Shown: positions 1-11,545 of the stretch, piece after piece
Layout of the letters: each line of letters begins with the position of its first letter
Numbering within the stretch: position 1 is the first letter of the stretch
The notes under the pieces: generated by a model
What the model was told of the DNA's origin: nothing
What the model saw: the letters and a program-made list of their open reading frames with translations, nothing else
The model's database searches: none
Source: Ruania suaedae
GTDB taxonomy: Bacteria; Actinomycetota; Actinomycetes; Actinomycetales; Beutenbergiaceae
Direction: 5' to 3'
Length of the DNA: 64,000 nt
Assembly: GCF_021049265.1 (NCBI RefSeq)
Contig: NZ_CP088018.1
Coordinates: 1-64,000 of the forward strand
Translations under genes and position numbers: made by a program

Positions 1-331
1 GGGACCCGGGAACTCCGGTGCCCTCCTCGGTCCACTCGACCGCACTACGGTACGCGAGCGCGGATCGAGCGGTCAAACGCCGACGACGTCCCTTACGTGA
101 CACAGCCCACCGCACGGACCCACATCTCCACCCACAGCTGTGGACAACCGGTGGCGGAGCACGCCTGTCCACAGTTACAGTCACAAGTCCCGGGACAACC
201 GTCCGAGCGTCACTTGCCGCAGCATGGCGCGGGCACGACCGGGACGGAAAGTTTCACACAGTCTGTGGACAGCGCTGTGGATCTCTTCCTGTTCGAGCAA
301 CCGATCATCAACGCGTCCCACAGGGGGTCAT
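1..331. promoter_or_regulatory. dnaA upstream region with DnaA boxes
   Basis: No convincing gene lies in these 331 bases. Several DnaA-box-like sequences do. A perfect TTGTCCACA on the minus strand is at 139-147. Near matches are CTGTCCACA at 165-173, TGTGGACAG at 264-272 and TGTGGATCT at 276-284. Clusters of this kind upstream of dnaA normally take part in origin function and in repression of dnaA by its own product. In related genomes rpmH lies further left and divergent, so it is probably just outside this window. A purine-rich AGGGGGT at 322-328 is the likely ribosome site for dnaA. Confidence 0.6.
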
Positions 332-1777
332 GTGTCCGAGTCACCCGTGGATCCAGCCGAACTCACCAGAGCGTGGGACCGGGCCTTCGAGATCCTGGGC
401 CAGCGTGGTGACCTCGGCGGCGCGCAGCTCGGCTTCATACGGCTCACCAGGCCGCTCGGTGTCATCGATGACACCATCCTGCTCGCGGTACCGAGCGACT
501 TCGCCAAGGACTTCATCGAGACCCGGGCACGTGAATCGATCATCTCCGCGCTGTCGACCGCACTGGAGCGCACCGTGCGGGTCGCGGTCACGGTCGACCC
601 CTCCCTCGAGGACGCCGTCCCCGCCGAACCTGCGCCGCAGCCCGTGCGTGAGCCGGAGCCCCCACGCGCCCCTGAGCCCTCGAGCGCCAACCGGTCCGAC
701 CGGGCTCCTCGGCCCGACAACTACGCGACCGGGGTCGACCCCTACGCCCGCCTGAACCCCAACTACACCTTCGAGACGTTCGTCATCGGCTCGAGCAACC
801 GCTTCGCTCACGCCGCCGCGACTGCTGTGGCCGAAGCTCCGGCCAAGGCATACAACCCGCTCTTCATCTACGGTCAGTCCGGACTCGGGAAGACACACCT
901 CCTGCACGCCATCGGCCACTACGCCAAGAGCCTCTATCCAGGCATCCGGGTCCGGTACGTCAACTCCGAGGAATTCACCAACGACTTCATCAACTCCATC
1001 CGGGACGACAAGGCCGAGGCGTTCCAGAAGCGATACCGCGAGGTGGATGTACTCCTCATCGACGACATCCAGTTCCTGCAGGGCAAGGAACAGACGATGG
1101 AGGAGTTCTTCCACACCTTCAACACCCTGCACAACGACAACAAGCAGGTCGTGATCACCTCGGACCTGCCCCCCAAGCACCTCAACGGGTTCGAGGACCG
1201 GATGCGTTCGCGCTTCGAGTGGGGCCTGATCACCGATGTCCAGCCACCCGACCTCGAGACGCGCATCGCGATCCTCCGCAAGAAGGCGGGTGCCGAGTCG
1301 CTGCAAGCACCGAGCGACGTGCTGGAGTACATCGCCTCGAAGATCTCCTCCAACATCCGCGAGCTCGAAGGCGCTCTCATCCGGGTCACAGCCTTCGCCA
1401 ACCTGAACCGACAGACCGTGGATCTGGCTCTCGCCGAGATGGTCCTCAAGGACCTGATCACCGACACCGACGGCGCCGAGATCACCCCGTCGGTGATCAT
1501 GGCCCAGACCTCGGCCTACTTCGGCGTCACGATCGAGGCGTTGTGCAGCGCCGACCGCTCGCGCGTTCTCGTCAACGCTCGCCAGATCGCGATGTACCTG
1601 TGCCGTGAACTCACCGAGCTCTCGCTGCCCAAGATCGGGCAGGTCTTCGGCGGCCGCGACCACACCACGGTCATGCATGCCAACCGCAAGATCCGTCAGC
1701 AGATGGCAGAGCGCCGCTCCACCTTCAACCAGGTCACCGAGCTCACCAACCGGATCAAGCAGCAGCAGCGTTCCTGA
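332..1777 (+). CDS. dnaA: chromosomal replication initiator protein DnaA
   Basis: DnaA is the AAA+ ATPase that binds DnaA boxes at oriC and melts the origin. The 481-residue protein has the expected layout: an N-terminal DnaB/DiaA-interaction domain, a proline-rich variable linker near residues 90-130, and an AAA+ core with Walker A GQSGLGKT near residue 180 and Walker B LLIDDIQF near 240. The C-terminal DNA-binding domain carries the DnaA signature [11 protein letters not shown] near 437. The GTG at 332 is chosen because AGGGGGT sits just upstream and the protein then starts at the usual place; the frame is open further upstream, but that stretch contains the DnaA boxes. oriC follows directly. 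Confidence 0.97.
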   Translation: MSESPVDPAELTRAWDRAFEILGQRGDLGGAQLGFIRLTRPLGVIDDTILLAVPSDFAKDFIETRARESIISALSTALERTVRVAVTVDPSLEDAVPAEPAPQPVREPEPPRAPEPSSANRSDRAPRPDNYATGVDPYARLNPNYTFETFVIGSSNRFAHAAATAVAEAPAKAYNPLFIYGQSGLGKTHLLHAIGHYAKSLYPGIRVRYVNSEEFTNDFINSIRDDKAEAFQKRYREVDVLLIDDIQFLQGKEQTMEEFFHTFNTLHNDNKQVVITSDLPPKHLNGFEDRMRSRFEWGLITDVQPPDLETRIAILRKKAGAESLQAPSDVLEYIASKISSNIRELEGALIRVTAFANLNRQTVDLALAEMVLKDLITDTDGAEITPSVIMAQTSAYFGVTIEALCSADRSRVLVNARQIAMYLCRELTELSLPKIGQVFGGRDHTTVMHANRKIRQQMAERRSTFNQVTELTNRIKQQQRS

Positions 1778-2294
1778 GTGACCACCTCACCGCTCTGACC
1801 TGCTGCGATGCCCGCCGTCATGCACAGATGTGGATGAATCTGTGGACACCGGTGGACAGACCGCCTACATCCGTGGACGAACGACACGAAAGTCGTGGAC
1901 GTCATCTGTGCCCGGGGCCGTCGTACACAGGAAAGCTGTGACCCTGTGCAGGACCACCTCACCTCGGTCCACAGCACTGCGCGGGCGCTGACCTGCAGCG
2001 ACGTCGGTTACCCACATCGTCCACAACACCGATGACGAAGATGACCCTTCCCTGGATCATCTGGGTGTGAACAACCAACATGGCCCGGCCGGCCCCTGAC
2101 GTCGACGGAGTTGGCTCGGGCTTGGCTCTGAGCTGGCTTGGAAGGGCCGGTGATGACAACCTGTCGCCCCGGGGGGCCGGTGTCGTCTACTGTCGAGGCG
2201 GAGACGTTCGCCGGTCCAGGGGTCCGGGCGGATCCCGCCAGTCACTATGCTCGGTAGCCCCGAGCGCGCATGAACGAGGAATGAGGCCGACATC
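1778..2294. other. oriC: oriC, origin of replication (dnaA-dnaN intergenic region)
   Basis: This 517-base gap between dnaA and dnaN has no credible gene and is packed with DnaA-box-like nonamers in both orientations. Examples are TGTGGATGA 1829-1837, TGTGGACAC 1841-1849, GGTGGACAG 1851-1859, CGTGGACGA 1872-1880, CGGTCCACA 1965-1973, TTACCCACA 2008-2016 and TCGTCCACA 2017-2025. The boxes are confined to about 1825-2025. The right half (2030-2294) lacks them and probably holds the dnaN promoter; a -10-like TATGCT lies at 2246-2251. I see no strongly AT-rich unwinding element, as is common in actinobacterial origins. Position and box density make this the origin with good confidence, but it has not been tested. 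Confidence 0.88.
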
Positions 2295-3419
2295 GTGAAG
2301 TTCAGGGTGGAGCGAGACGTCCTGGCAGACGCCGTCACGTGGGCTGCGCGCACCCTCCCGAGCCGGCCCCCCTCGCCAGTCCTCGCCGGAGTGCGGCTGG
2401 AGGCCGACGCCGGGGGACTCGTGCTCTCGACCTTCGACTACGAGGTCTCGGCTCGTTCGATCGTCGCCGCGGAGGTGGAGGAGTCCGGCGCCGTCCTCGT
2501 CTCGGGCCGGCTGCTGGCCGAGATCTCCAAGGCGCTGCCCAACAAGCCGGTCGACGTCTCGGTGGAGGGAAATCGCGTCAGCGTGGTCTGCGGCTCGTCG
2601 CGTTTTACGCTGCTGACGATGCCCGTCGAGGACTACCCGGCGCTGCCGGATCTGCCGGACGTGACCGGCACCATCTCCGGCGACGCCTTCGCTCAGGCAA
2701 TCTCGCAGGTGACGATGGCTGCCGGGCGGGACGAGACACTGCCGCTGCTCACCGGTGTCCGGGTCGAGATCGAGGGTGACTCCCTCACGATGCTGGCCAC
2801 CGACCGGTATCGGCTCGCGATGCGCCAGATCACCTGGTCCCCGGCCTCACCGTCGGTCTCCCGGGTGGCACTCGTGCGGGCCCGCACCCTCTCCGACGTC
2901 GCGCGCAACCTCTCCTCCGCCGGATCCATCGAGCTGGCGCTGGCTGACGGTGGCGACATCATCGGCTTCGAGGCCGGCGGCCGTCGCACCACGTCATTGC
3001 TGGTGGACGGCGAGTACCCCCCGGTGCGGCGCCTGTTCCCCGATCAGACCACCACGCACACCGTCACGAGCACGCACGAACTCGTCGAGGCGGCCAAGCG
3101 GGTCTCGCTCGTGGCCGAGCGCAACACCCCGATCCGCCTGTCCTTCACCGAGGGCCAGGTGGTCCTCGAGGCCGGTCAGGGTGATGACGCACAGGCCACC
3201 GAAGCGCTGGAGTCGACGCTCGTCGGCGAGGAGATCTCCACGGCGTTCAACCCGCAGTACCTGCTCGATGGTCTGAGTGCACTGAGCACCGATTTCGTGC
3301 GCCTGTCGTTCACGCATCCCTCCAAGCCGGCCGTCATGACCGGTCAGACGGAGGCGGACAGCACCGATCACGCCGAAGAGTTCCGCTACTTGCTGATGCC
3401 CATCCGGTTCGGAGCCTGA
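2295..3419 (+). CDS. dnaN: DNA polymerase III subunit beta (sliding clamp)
   Basis: The beta clamp is a ring-shaped dimer that tethers the replicative polymerase to DNA. The 374-residue product has the usual length and three-fold repeated clamp domain, beginning MKFRVERDVL and ending with the typical hydrophobic MPIRFG motif at the C-terminus. Internal family motifs such as LTGVRVE and ATDRYRLA are visible. The start is GTG at 2295, preceded by a GAGG-containing stretch. The gene lies directly right of oriC and 27 bases ahead of gnd, as in many actinobacteria. Confidence 0.97.
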   Translation: MKFRVERDVLADAVTWAARTLPSRPPSPVLAGVRLEADAGGLVLSTFDYEVSARSIVAAEVEESGAVLVSGRLLAEISKALPNKPVDVSVEGNRVSVVCGSSRFTLLTMPVEDYPALPDLPDVTGTISGDAFAQAISQVTMAAGRDETLPLLTGVRVEIEGDSLTMLATDRYRLAMRQITWSPASPSVSRVALVRARTLSDVARNLSSAGSIELALADGGDIIGFEAGGRRTTSLLVDGEYPPVRRLFPDQTTTHTVTSTHELVEAAKRVSLVAERNTPIRLSFTEGQVVLEAGQGDDAQATEALESTLVGEEISTAFNPQYLLDGLSALSTDFVRLSFTHPSKPAVMTGQTEADSTDHAEEFRYLLMPIRFGA

Positions 3420-3446
3420 TCACCCACCCACGCAGGAGGTAAGCCC

Positions 3447-4346
3447 ATGCACCTCGGACTCGTCGGACTCGGCAGGATGGGCGCCAACATGCGCGACCGC
3501 CTGCGCGCCGCCGGACACCAGGTCACCGGCTACGACCAGAATCCCGATGTCAGCGACGTCTCCTCGCTCGAGGAGCTGGCCGGCTCCTTCGCCGAGGGCG
3601 CGCCCCGGATCGTGTGGGTGATGGTCCCCGCCGGCGAGATCACCGAGAGCGTGATCACCGAGCTCGGTGGTCTGCTCACCGCCGGTGATGTGATCATCGA
3701 CGGCGGTAACTCCAAGTACACCGACGACCTGCGCCGGGCCGAAGAGCTCGGCCAGTCCGCGATCCACTACGTCGATGCCGGGGTCTCCGGCGGCATCTGG
3801 GGCAAGGAGAACGGGTATGGCCTCATGGTCGGGGGCCCGGACGACGTCATCGAATCCCTGATGCCCATCTTCGACTCGTTGCGGCCGGACGGGCCGCGCG
3901 CGGAGGGCTTCGTCCACGCTGGCCCCGTCGGAGCCGGGCACTACGCGAAGATGGTGCACAACGGAATCGAGTACGGCGTGATGCAGGCCTACGCCGAGGG
4001 CTATGAGATCCTCGCCGCCAGGGACGACCTCATCACCGACGTCGGCGCCGTCTTCGAGGCCTGGCAGCGCGGCACCGTGGTGCGGTCCTGGCTGCTGGAA
4101 CTACTGGTGAAGGCCCTGAACGAGGACCCTGACCTCGACGACATCCGCGGCTACGTGGCGGACTCGGGCGAGGGGCGTTGGACCGTGGAGGAGGCCGTCC
4201 TGCGCGCCGTGCCCGCCCCGGTGATCAGTGCGGCACTCTTCGCCCGGTTCGACTCCCGGCAGGAGGACTCGCCTGCGATGAAGGCGGTGGCAGCGCTGCG
4301 CAACCAGTTCGGTGGTCACACCACGCAGCCCTCCGCCGACGGCTGA
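3447..4346 (+). CDS. gnd: 6-phosphogluconate dehydrogenase, decarboxylating (short type)
   Basis: This enzyme oxidises and decarboxylates 6-phosphogluconate to ribulose 5-phosphate in the pentose phosphate pathway. The 299-residue protein is the short class (about 300 residues, often NAD-preferring) rather than the roughly 470-residue NADP form; cofactor preference here is inferred from length only. Visible motifs are the N-terminal Rossmann GLGRMGANM, the substrate loop [11 protein letters not shown] near residue 110 and the catalytic [14 protein letters not shown] near 165. ATG at 3447 follows a strong AGGAGG. Insertion of gnd between dnaN and recF is a recurrent actinobacterial arrangement. 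Its 3' end lies 19 bases before the recF start. Confidence 0.94.
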   Translation: MHLGLVGLGRMGANMRDRLRAAGHQVTGYDQNPDVSDVSSLEELAGSFAEGAPRIVWVMVPAGEITESVITELGGLLTAGDVIIDGGNSKYTDDLRRAEELGQSAIHYVDAGVSGGIWGKENGYGLMVGGPDDVIESLMPIFDSLRPDGPRAEGFVHAGPVGAGHYAKMVHNGIEYGVMQAYAEGYEILAARDDLITDVGAVFEAWQRGTVVRSWLLELLVKALNEDPDLDDIRGYVADSGEGRWTVEEAVLRAVPAPVISAALFARFDSRQEDSPAMKAVAALRNQFGGHTTQPSADG

Positions 4347-4365
4347 GGCGGAGCCAGAGCCTTGT

Positions 4366-5538
4366 ATGTACGTCTCTGACCTCGCGCTGACCGACTTCCG
4401 CTCGTATCCGGAGGCGCTGCTCTCGCTCGATCCGGGCATCACCGCGTTCGTGGGCCCGAACGGTCAGGGGAAGACGAACCTGGTGGAGGCGATCGGGTAC
4501 CTGTCGACCTTCTCCTCCCACCGGGTGGCCTCGGACGCCGCCCTGGTCCGCCACGGTGCGGCACGCGCGATCATCCAGGCTCGTGTGGTCAGGGAGGAGC
4601 GACCCTCCGTGCTCGAGCTCGAGCTGGTCTCGGGCAAGGCGAACCGGGCGCGGCTGAACAGGGCGCCGCTGCCGCGGGCACGGGAGTTGCTGGGGATGTT
4701 GCGCACCGTGGTGTTCGCGCCGGAGGACCTGTCATTGGTCAAGGGCGATCCGGACGGCCGGCGTCGCTTCGCCGATGAGCTGCTGGTGCTCCTGAGCCCC
4801 AAACTCGCCGGCGTGCGCTCGGACTACGAGCGGGTGGTGCGCCAGCGCAACGCCCTGCTCAAATCCGCCGGCGGCGCGCGCCGCGGCGGGGGCAGCGCGG
4901 ACCTGCGCACGCTGGATGTGTGGGACGAGAAGGCGGCGGCCGCGGGTGCACAGCTGATCGCCGCTCGTGTGGGCATGCTCAGGAGCTTGCGCCCTCACGT
5001 GCAGACCGCCTACGAGCGGGTCAGCTCGGGGCAGAGCGAGGCCGAGGTCACCTATCGCGCGAGCGTCCAGCAGGCGATGTCCGATGACGGCGGCCCGGAC
5101 GGCGGGGAGGAGCCGCTCACCAACCCCGACCTCGTGGAGGCGCAACTGCTGGAGGCGATGTCGAAGCTGCGGCCGAAGGAGATCGAACGCGGCGTGAGCC
5201 TGGTCGGGCCCCACCGCGACGACCTCGAACTACGTCTCGGTGGGCTGCCGGCGAAGGGCTACGCCTCCCATGGGGAGTCCTGGTCGCTGGCGCTCGCGCT
5301 CAGGCTCGCCAGCTACGAGCTCCTCAAGTCCGATGACTGGCAGGCCGACGGCGAACCGGTCCTCATCCTCGACGACGTCTTCGCCGAGCTGGACAACCGG
5401 CGCCGCAATCGCCTCGCGGAGGTCGTCACCGGTGCCCAGCAGGTGCTGATCACCTCCGCCGTGGCCGAGGACGTGCCCGAGGAGCTCGACGGGGCGCGCG
5501 TGGATGTCATGGGATCGGCCGTGACCCGTGTGCGCTGA
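4366..5538 (+). CDS. recF: DNA replication and repair protein RecF
   Basis: RecF is an SMC-like ATPase that helps load RecA at gaps and stalled forks. The 390-residue protein starts [14 protein letters not shown], has Walker A GPNGQGKT at residues 30-37 and a C-terminal Walker [11 protein letters not shown]. The ATG at 4366 is selected because it gives the conserved N-terminus, although the frame remains open to 4312 inside gnd. The spacing and order dnaN-gnd-recF-DUF721 suggest a continuous transcription unit. The last 11 bases overlap the next gene. Confidence 0.95.
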   Translation: MYVSDLALTDFRSYPEALLSLDPGITAFVGPNGQGKTNLVEAIGYLSTFSSHRVASDAALVRHGAARAIIQARVVREERPSVLELELVSGKANRARLNRAPLPRARELLGMLRTVVFAPEDLSLVKGDPDGRRRFADELLVLLSPKLAGVRSDYERVVRQRNALLKSAGGARRGGGSADLRTLDVWDEKAAAAGAQLIAARVGMLRSLRPHVQTAYERVSSGQSEAEVTYRASVQQAMSDDGGPDGGEEPLTNPDLVEAQLLEAMSKLRPKEIERGVSLVGPHRDDLELRLGGLPAKGYASHGESWSLALALRLASYELLKSDDWQADGEPVLILDDVFAELDNRRRNRLAEVVTGAQQVLITSAVAEDVPEELDGARVDVMGSAVTRVR

Positions 5539-6097
5539 TCTGCCTGAGGAGACAGGTGCCGGCCACGTGGCCGCTGACGCCCCCGACCCCGACGACGCAG
5601 CCCGGAACGCTCTGGCCCGTGCTCGCGACGCCGCCCGCGCCAAAGGGCTGCGCACGGCCCGGCCGGGGACGGCTGCGCCACGTAAGCTCCGCCGTCATGA
5701 CGGGGTGGTGTTCGAGTCCGCACCCGGGCACGGCACCGGTCGGGACCCGGCACCGCTGGGCAATACGGTCGACGCCCTCGCGCGGCAGCTGGGTTGGAGC
5801 CGGCCGCTGTCCATAGGGGGCGTGGTCGGTCGATGGCGCGAGGTGGTGGGCGAGCAGATCGCCGACCACTGCACCCCCGAGACCTTCGATGAGGGTGTCC
5901 TGGTGGTGCGCGCCGACTCCACCGCGTGGGCCACGCAGATCAGGCTGCTCACCCCCCAGCTGGACCGACGGCTGGCCGACGAGGTCGGCGAAGGCGTCGT
6001 CACCCGCATCCAGGTGCTCGGACCGGGTGGTCCGAGCTGGCGCCGAGGGCCCAGGGTGGCGCCGGGAGGCCGAGGGCCGCGCGACACCTACGGCTGA
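5528..6097 (+). CDS. DUF721 (DciA-related) family protein
   Basis: A 189-residue protein of the DUF721 family, which always sits between recF and gyrB in actinobacteria. The family is related to DciA, a loader or activator of the replicative helicase, so a helicase-loading role is likely by homology but not shown here. The first 60 residues are Ala/Arg-rich and probably disordered. The conserved core runs from [20 protein letters not shown] to the region [14 protein letters not shown]. The start is GTG at 5528, overlapping the recF stop by 11 bases, which points to translational coupling. Confidence 0.85.
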   Translation: MCADLPEETGAGHVAADAPDPDDAARNALARARDAARAKGLRTARPGTAAPRKLRRHDGVVFESAPGHGTGRDPAPLGNTVDALARQLGWSRPLSIGGVVGRWREVVGEQIADHCTPETFDEGVLVVRADSTAWATQIRLLTPQLDRRLADEVGEGVVTRIQVLGPGGPSWRRGPRVAPGGRGPRDTYG

Positions 6098-6304
6098 GTG
6101 GACGAACGGGCCGCACCCCCGACACAGCACTGTGGACAAACGTGTGGATATTCGTTCCTGGGGCCTTGTGAGGGGTAGAATCGCACGGACCGCCTGAGGG
6201 GTGGTGGGGCCCCTCCCGCTGCCGCTGGTCGGCGCACACGAGCATCGACCCGATCGGGATCGCCTGCGGTGGGCGCCTCGAGACGATAGGAGAGCCAGAC
6301 GAAC
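6098..6304 (+). promoter_or_regulatory. gyrB upstream region with DnaA boxes
   Basis: The gap before gyrB contains a perfect DnaA box on the minus strand (TGTGGACAA at 6131-6139) followed four bases later by TGTGGATAT at 6143-6151. A -10-like TAGAAT is at 6176-6181, but no good -35 precedes it at 17 bases. A purine-rich AGGAGAG near 6288-6294 serves as ribosome site for the GTG start. The pair of boxes next to a probable promoter raises the possibility of DnaA control of the gyrase genes. Confidence 0.5.
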
Positions 6305-8341
6305 GTGGCTGACGAGACCTCTGAGCCAGCACCCGTGCAGGGCACCGCCGGACTAACTGGCTACGACGCCGGCAACATCACCGTTCTGGAAGGGCTCGAA
6401 GCGGTCCGCAAGCGTCCCGGCATGTACATCGGGTCGACCGGCGAGCGCGGGCTGCACCACCTGGTCTACGAAGTGGTCGACAATGCGGTCGACGAGGCAC
6501 TGGCCGGATACTGCGACCACGTCCAGATCGCGCTGCTCGCCGACGGCGGCGTGCGGGTCATCGACAACGGCCGTGGTATCCCGGTGGCGATGCACCCCAC
6601 CGAGGGCCGTCCCACGGTCGAGGTGGTGATGACCGTGCTGCATGCCGGTGGCAAGTTCGGTGGCGGCGGTTATGCCGTCTCCGGTGGTCTGCACGGTGTG
6701 GGTATCTCCGTGGTCAACGCCCTCTCCTCGCACGTGATCACCGAGGTCAGCCGCGACGGGTACCACTGGCGGCAGGAGTTCTCCAACGGTGGAGCCCCGC
6801 TCGGCGAGCTCCAGCAGCTGGCGCCCACGGACGAGACCGGCACGACGCAGACGTTCTGGGCCGACCCCACCGTCTTCGAGACGACCGACTACGACTTCGA
6901 GACGTTGCGCTCGCGGATGCAGCAGTATGCCTTCCTCAACAAGGGGCTGCGCATCACGCTGACCGACGAGCGCCGGGGGGACACCGACGACGAGGTCGCC
7001 GGTGCCCGCTCCGACGGCGAGAGCAACGCCGCGCACAGCAGGTCGGTCAGTTACAAGTACGACCAGGGCCTGCTGGACTATGTGGCTCACCTCAACGCCT
7101 CCAAGCGGTCCGAGCTGGTGCACCCCGAGCCCATCTCGTTCGAGTCCGAGGATGTCGAGCGCACCATCTCCCTCGAGATCGCGATGCAGTGGACCGGTGC
7201 GTACTCCGAGAGCGTGCACACCTACGCCAACACCATCAACACCTCCGAGGGCGGGACGCACGAGGAGGGTTTCCGTTCGGCGCTGACCACGCTGGTCAAC
7301 CGGTACGCCCGCGAGAACAAGCTGCTGCGCGAGAAGGACGAGAACCTCACCGGCGACGACATCCGGGAGGGGCTGACCGCCGTCATCTCCATCAAGCTCG
7401 GCGAACCTCAGTTCGAGGGTCAGACCAAGACCAAGCTGGGCAACACCGAGGCCAGGACGTTCACTCAGAAGGTCGTCTTCGATCAGTTCGGTGACTGGCT
7501 CGAGCGCCACCCGAACGAATCCAAGGACATCATCCGCAAGGCGATCCAGGCCTCCGCCGCCCGTTTGGCCGCCCGGAAGGCGCGTGAGGCCACGCGCCGG
7601 AAGGGCCTGCTCGAGGGCGGGGGCCTGCCCGGCAAGCTGAAGGACTGCTCCACGCGGGACGCCTCCCGCTCGGAGGTCTTCATCGTCGAGGGTGATTCCG
7701 CCGGTGGTTCCGCGGTGCAGGGCCGCAACCCGGAGACGCAGGCCATCCTGCCGATCCGCGGGAAGATCCTGAACGTGGAGAAGGCGCGGATGGACAAGGC
7801 GCTCGCCAACTCCGAGGTCCAGGCCCTGATCACCGCCTTCGGGACCGGCATCGGCGAGGACTTCACCCTGGAGAAGTTGCGCTACCACAAGATCGTCCTG
7901 ATGGCCGATGCCGATGTCGACGGTCAGCACATCTGCACGCTGCTGCTCACGTTGCTGTTCCGGTACATGCGTCCGCTGATCGAGCACGGGCACGTCTACC
8001 TGGCCCAGCCGCCGCTCTATCGCCTCAAGTGGACGAACGCCCCGCACCAGTACGTGTTCACCGACCGCGAGCGGGACGCCATGCTCGCCGAGGGCCTCGC
8101 GAAGAACCAGCGCCTGCCCAAGGAGACGGGGATCCAGCGATACAAGGGTCTCGGCGAGATGGACTACCGCGAGCTGTGGGAGACGACCATGGACCCGGAC
8201 ACCCGCACCCTGCGCCAGGTGACGATCGGGGAGGCCGCCGCGGCGGACGACATCTTCTCGGTACTCATGGGCGAAGACGTGGAGTCCCGCCGCTCGTTCA
8301 TCCAGCGCAATGCCCACGACGTGCGCTTCCTCGACGTCTGA
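6305..8341 (+). CDS. gyrB: DNA gyrase subunit B
   Basis: GyrB is the ATPase subunit of the type IIA topoisomerase that introduces negative supercoils. The 678-residue protein has the GHKL ATPase motif [10 protein letters not shown] near residue 56, the lid motif [14 protein letters not shown], a TOPRIM domain with EGDSAGGSA near 462 and the metal-binding DADVDGQH near 536. The C-terminal [11 protein letters not shown]-type motif (here [11 protein letters not shown]) is present. A charged, Asp/Gly-rich insert near residues 222-243 in the transducer domain is longer than in enterobacterial GyrB. GTG start; 13 bases separate it from gyrA. Confidence 0.97.
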   Translation: MADETSEPAPVQGTAGLTGYDAGNITVLEGLEAVRKRPGMYIGSTGERGLHHLVYEVVDNAVDEALAGYCDHVQIALLADGGVRVIDNGRGIPVAMHPTEGRPTVEVVMTVLHAGGKFGGGGYAVSGGLHGVGISVVNALSSHVITEVSRDGYHWRQEFSNGGAPLGELQQLAPTDETGTTQTFWADPTVFETTDYDFETLRSRMQQYAFLNKGLRITLTDERRGDTDDEVAGARSDGESNAAHSRSVSYKYDQGLLDYVAHLNASKRSELVHPEPISFESEDVERTISLEIAMQWTGAYSESVHTYANTINTSEGGTHEEGFRSALTTLVNRYARENKLLREKDENLTGDDIREGLTAVISIKLGEPQFEGQTKTKLGNTEARTFTQKVVFDQFGDWLERHPNESKDIIRKAIQASAARLAARKAREATRRKGLLEGGGLPGKLKDCSTRDASRSEVFIVEGDSAGGSAVQGRNPETQAILPIRGKILNVEKARMDKALANSEVQALITAFGTGIGEDFTLEKLRYHKIVLMADADVDGQHICTLLLTLLFRYMRPLIEHGHVYLAQPPLYRLKWTNAPHQYVFTDRERDAMLAEGLAKNQRLPKETGIQRYKGLGEMDYRELWETTMDPDTRTLRQVTIGEAAAADDIFSVLMGEDVESRRSFIQRNAHDVRFLDV

Positions 8342-8354
8342 GTAAGGAAACTCC

Positions 8355-10946
8355 GTGACCGACGACATCACCCCCGTGCCCGACGAGCCGGCGGAGGTCA
8401 TCACCGACCGCATCGAGCAGGTGGATCTGCAGCTGGAGATGCAGCGGTCCTATCTCGACTACGCGATGAGCGTGATCGTCAGCCGTGCCCTCCCGGACGT
8501 GCGCGACGGTCTCAAGCCGGTGCACCGGCGCATCCTGTACGCGATGTTCGACGGCGGCTACCGCCCGGACTCCTCCTTCTCCAAGTGCTCGCGCGTGGTG
8601 GGCGACGTGATGGGTCAGTTCCACCCCCACGGTGACAGTGCCATCTACGACGCCATGGTGCGCCTGGTGCAGCCGTGGTCGATGCGCTACCCGCTCGTGG
8701 CCGGCCAGGGTAACTTCGGCTCGCCCGGCAACGATCCCGCCGCCGCGCCGCGGTACACCGAGTGCAAGATGGCACCGCTCGCGCTCGAGATGGTGCGCGA
8801 CATCGACAAGAACACGGTCGACTTCGGGGACAACTACGACGGCAAGACGCAGGAGCCGGTCGTCCTGCCCTCACGGATCCCGAACCTGCTCGCCAACGGC
8901 AGCTCAGGGATCGCCGTCGGGATGGCCACGAATATCCCGCCGCACAACCTGCGCGAACTCGCCGCGGGCGTGCGGTGGCTGCTGGAGAACCCGGAGGCGA
9001 GCGCCGAGGAGCTGCTCGCCGCGCTGCTGCAGCGCATCAAGGGCCCGGACTTCCCGACTGGTGCGCAGGTCCTCGGCCTGCGGGGCATCGAGGACGCCTA
9101 CCGGACCGGACGCGGCTCGATCACCATGCGGGCCGTGGTGGAGGTGGAGGAGCTGCAGGGCCGTACCTGCCTGGTGGTCTCCGAGCTGCCCTACCAGGTC
9201 AACCCGGACAACCTGGCTGCGAAGATCGCCGACCTGGTCCGTGACGGGCGGATGCAGGGCATCGCCGACATCCGCGACGAGACCTCCGGCCGCGCCGGGC
9301 AGCGCCTGGTGATCGTGCTCAAGCGCGACGCCGTGGCGAAGGTGGTGCTCAACAACCTCTACAAGCACACCCAGCTGCAGGACAACTTCGGTGCGAACAT
9401 GCTCGCGCTGGTCGACGGCGTGCCGCGCACGCTCAGCCTGGATGCGTTCATCCGCCACTGGGTCACCCACCAGATCGAGGTGATCGTCCGCCGCACGCAG
9501 TGGCTGCTCAAGCAGGCCGAAGACCGCATCCACATCCTGCGCGGTCTGATCAAGGCCCTGGACGCCCTCGACGAGGTGATCGCGCTGATCCGGCGCTCTC
9601 CCACGGTGGACGAGGCCCGGACCGGGCTGCGCGAGCTGCTCGACATCGACGAGATCCAGGCGAACGCGATCCTGGAGATGCAGTTGCGGCGCCTGGCGGC
9701 GCTGGAGCGGCAGAAGATCCTCGATCAGTTCAGGTCGCTCGAGGCCGAGATCGCCGACTACCGCGACATCCTCGGCTCCCCGGAGCGCCAGCGCACCATT
9801 GTCGGGGACGAACTCGGCGAGATCGTCGACAAGTACGGCGACGAGCGCCGCACGACCATCCTGCCCTTCGACGGTGAGATGTCGATGGAGGACCTGATCC
9901 CCGAGGAGGACGTGGTCGTCACGATCACCCGGGGCGGGTACGCCAAGCGCACGCGTACCGACAACTACCGTGCCCAGCACCGCGGGGGCAAGGGCGTGCG
10001 TGGTGCCCAGTTGCGTGGCGACGACGTGGTGGACCACTTCTACGTGACCACCACCCACCATTGGCTGCTCTTCTTCACCAATCTCGGCCGGGTGTACCGG
10101 GCCAAGGCCTATGAGCTGCCCGAGGGCAGCCGGGACTCCAAGGGCCAGCACGTGGCCAACCTGCTGGCGTTCCAGCCCGGGGAGAAGATCGCCCAGGTCC
10201 TCGACCTGCGCGATTACGACCAGGCCGAGTACCTGGTGCTGGCCACGCGCAGCGGCCTGGTGAAGAAGACCAGGCTGAGCGAGTACGACTCCTCCCGCAC
10301 CGGTGGTGTGATCGCGATCAACCTGCGCGAGAACGGGGCCGGGGAGATCGACGAGGTCGTGGCCGCCCGGTTGGTGAACTCCGACGACGACCTGTTGCTG
10401 GTCTCGCGCAAGGGCCAGTCGTTGCGGTTCAGCGCCACGGACGAGGCGCTGCGCCCGACCGGGCGGGCGACCTCGGGCGTCACGGGGATGAAGTTCCGTG
10501 AGGATGACTCCCTGCTGTCGATGAATGTGGTGCGCACGGGCTGGGATCTGTTCGTCGTCACCGAAGGCGGTTTCGGCAAGCGCACCCGGGTGGACGAGTA
10601 CCGGGTGCAGGGCCGCGGCGGCCTCGGGATCAAGGTCGCGAACCTCGTCGAGGCGCGCGGCGACCTGGTGGGCGCGCTGATCACCGGCGCGGACGACCAG
10701 GTGTTGGTGATCATGGAGAAGGGCAAGATCGTGCGGACCGCGGTCTCCGAGGTCAACCTCACCGGCCGCACCACGCAGGGCGTGACCTTCGCGAAGCCGG
10801 ACGCCGGCGATCGCATCATCGCGATCGCCCGCAACGTCGAGACGGCGGTCGAGGAGGAGGTGGAGGCTGTAGTTGAAGGTGCCGAACCCGAGTCCGATGG
10901 CGTAGCGTCAGGCGAGTCTTCGGGTGAAGGACAGGAAGAGATCTGA
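8355..10946 (+). CDS. gyrA: DNA gyrase subunit A
   Basis: GyrA carries the DNA breakage-reunion activity of gyrase. The 863-residue protein has the quinolone-pocket motif [10 protein letters not shown] near residues 89-98, with Ser and Asp at the positions usually mutated in resistant strains, so it reads as wild type. The catalytic tyrosine lies in APRYTE (Tyr about 134). A GyrA box [10 protein letters not shown] near 541 opens the C-terminal DNA-wrapping beta-pinwheel. The last 35 residues are an acidic Glu/Ser/Gly tail, common in actinobacteria. GTG start at 8355; the stop overlaps the next ATG (TGATG). Confidence 0.97.
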   Translation: MTDDITPVPDEPAEVITDRIEQVDLQLEMQRSYLDYAMSVIVSRALPDVRDGLKPVHRRILYAMFDGGYRPDSSFSKCSRVVGDVMGQFHPHGDSAIYDAMVRLVQPWSMRYPLVAGQGNFGSPGNDPAAAPRYTECKMAPLALEMVRDIDKNTVDFGDNYDGKTQEPVVLPSRIPNLLANGSSGIAVGMATNIPPHNLRELAAGVRWLLENPEASAEELLAALLQRIKGPDFPTGAQVLGLRGIEDAYRTGRGSITMRAVVEVEELQGRTCLVVSELPYQVNPDNLAAKIADLVRDGRMQGIADIRDETSGRAGQRLVIVLKRDAVAKVVLNNLYKHTQLQDNFGANMLALVDGVPRTLSLDAFIRHWVTHQIEVIVRRTQWLLKQAEDRIHILRGLIKALDALDEVIALIRRSPTVDEARTGLRELLDIDEIQANAILEMQLRRLAALERQKILDQFRSLEAEIADYRDILGSPERQRTIVGDELGEIVDKYGDERRTTILPFDGEMSMEDLIPEEDVVVTITRGGYAKRTRTDNYRAQHRGGKGVRGAQLRGDDVVDHFYVTTTHHWLLFFTNLGRVYRAKAYELPEGSRDSKGQHVANLLAFQPGEKIAQVLDLRDYDQAEYLVLATRSGLVKKTRLSEYDSSRTGGVIAINLRENGAGEIDEVVAARLVNSDDDLLLVSRKGQSLRFSATDEALRPTGRATSGVTGMKFREDDSLLSMNVVRTGWDLFVVTEGGFGKRTRVDEYRVQGRGGLGIKVANLVEARGDLVGALITGADDQVLVIMEKGKIVRTAVSEVNLTGRTTQGVTFAKPDAGDRIIAIARNVETAVEEEVEAVVEGAEPESDGVASGESSGEGQEEI

Positions 10947-11545
10947 TGAGCGAGCAGACGCCTAGGCCGACGAGTATGCCGGTGCGCACGTCCACGAAGA
11001 GCTTCCAGCCCGGCGAGCGCCGGACGGAGCGGCCGTCGTCGGCGCCCGCGGACGCAGCGACTCAACAGCAGCCGGCACCGGCGGGCACGTCGGCGAGGCC
11101 GGCGCAGCGGCCGCCCCAGTCCGGCGGGCCGCGCACGGAGGGGTCCGCTCAGCCCAGCGGCGATGAGCACCGGCCCGAGACCGGCCCGCGCCGCGTCCGT
11201 CTGGCCGTTTCGCGCGTGGACCCCTGGTCGGTGATGAAGTTGTCCTTCCTGCTCTCCATCGCGATCGGGATCGGCCTCGTGGTGGCCACGGCGGTGGTGT
11301 GGGGGGTCCTCAACTCCATGGGCGTGTTCGCTCAGGTGCAGAGCCTGATCGAAGAGGTCGGTGCGATGGCGCAGTTCGGTGGACTCCTGGAGTACGTGGA
11401 GTTCTCCCGGGTGCTCTCGGTGGCGACTGTCATCGCCATCGTGGACGTGGTGCTGCTGACGGCGCTGGCGACCCTCGGCGCCTTCGTCTACAACCTGGTG
11501 GCGGCAATGGTCGGCGGTCTGCACCTGACCCTCACCGACGACTGA
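10946..11545 (+). CDS. DUF3566 transmembrane protein
   Basis: A 199-residue membrane protein found directly after gyrA in actinobacteria. Roughly the first 75 residues are Pro/Ala/Arg-rich and probably cytoplasmic and disordered. The conserved part starts near VRLAVSRVDPWSVMKLSF and contains two hydrophobic segments, about residues 90-112 and 152-180. Function is unknown; a link to the cell envelope or chromosome organisation is only suggested by position. It shares one base with the gyrA stop, so it is very likely co-transcribed and translationally coupled with gyrA. Confidence 0.85.
   Translation: MSEQTPRPTSMPVRTSTKSFQPGERRTERPSSAPADAATQQQPAPAGTSARPAQRPPQSGGPRTEGSAQPSGDEHRPETGPRRVRLAVSRVDPWSVMKLSFLLSIAIGIGLVVATAVVWGVLNSMGVFAQVQSLIEEVGAMAQFGGLLEYVEFSRVLSVATVIAIVDVVLLTALATLGAFVYNLVAAMVGGLHLTLTDD

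Noticed and set aside
6353-8413. A 686-codon open frame antisense to gyrB
   Set aside because: Very long antisense frames are expected opposite GC-rich genes with strong third-position bias; the sequence shows no domain and gyrB is certain.
8620-8660. Quinolone-resistance change in gyrA
   Set aside because: The pocket reads HGDSAIYD with Ser and Asp at the key positions, which is the usual wild-type sequence.
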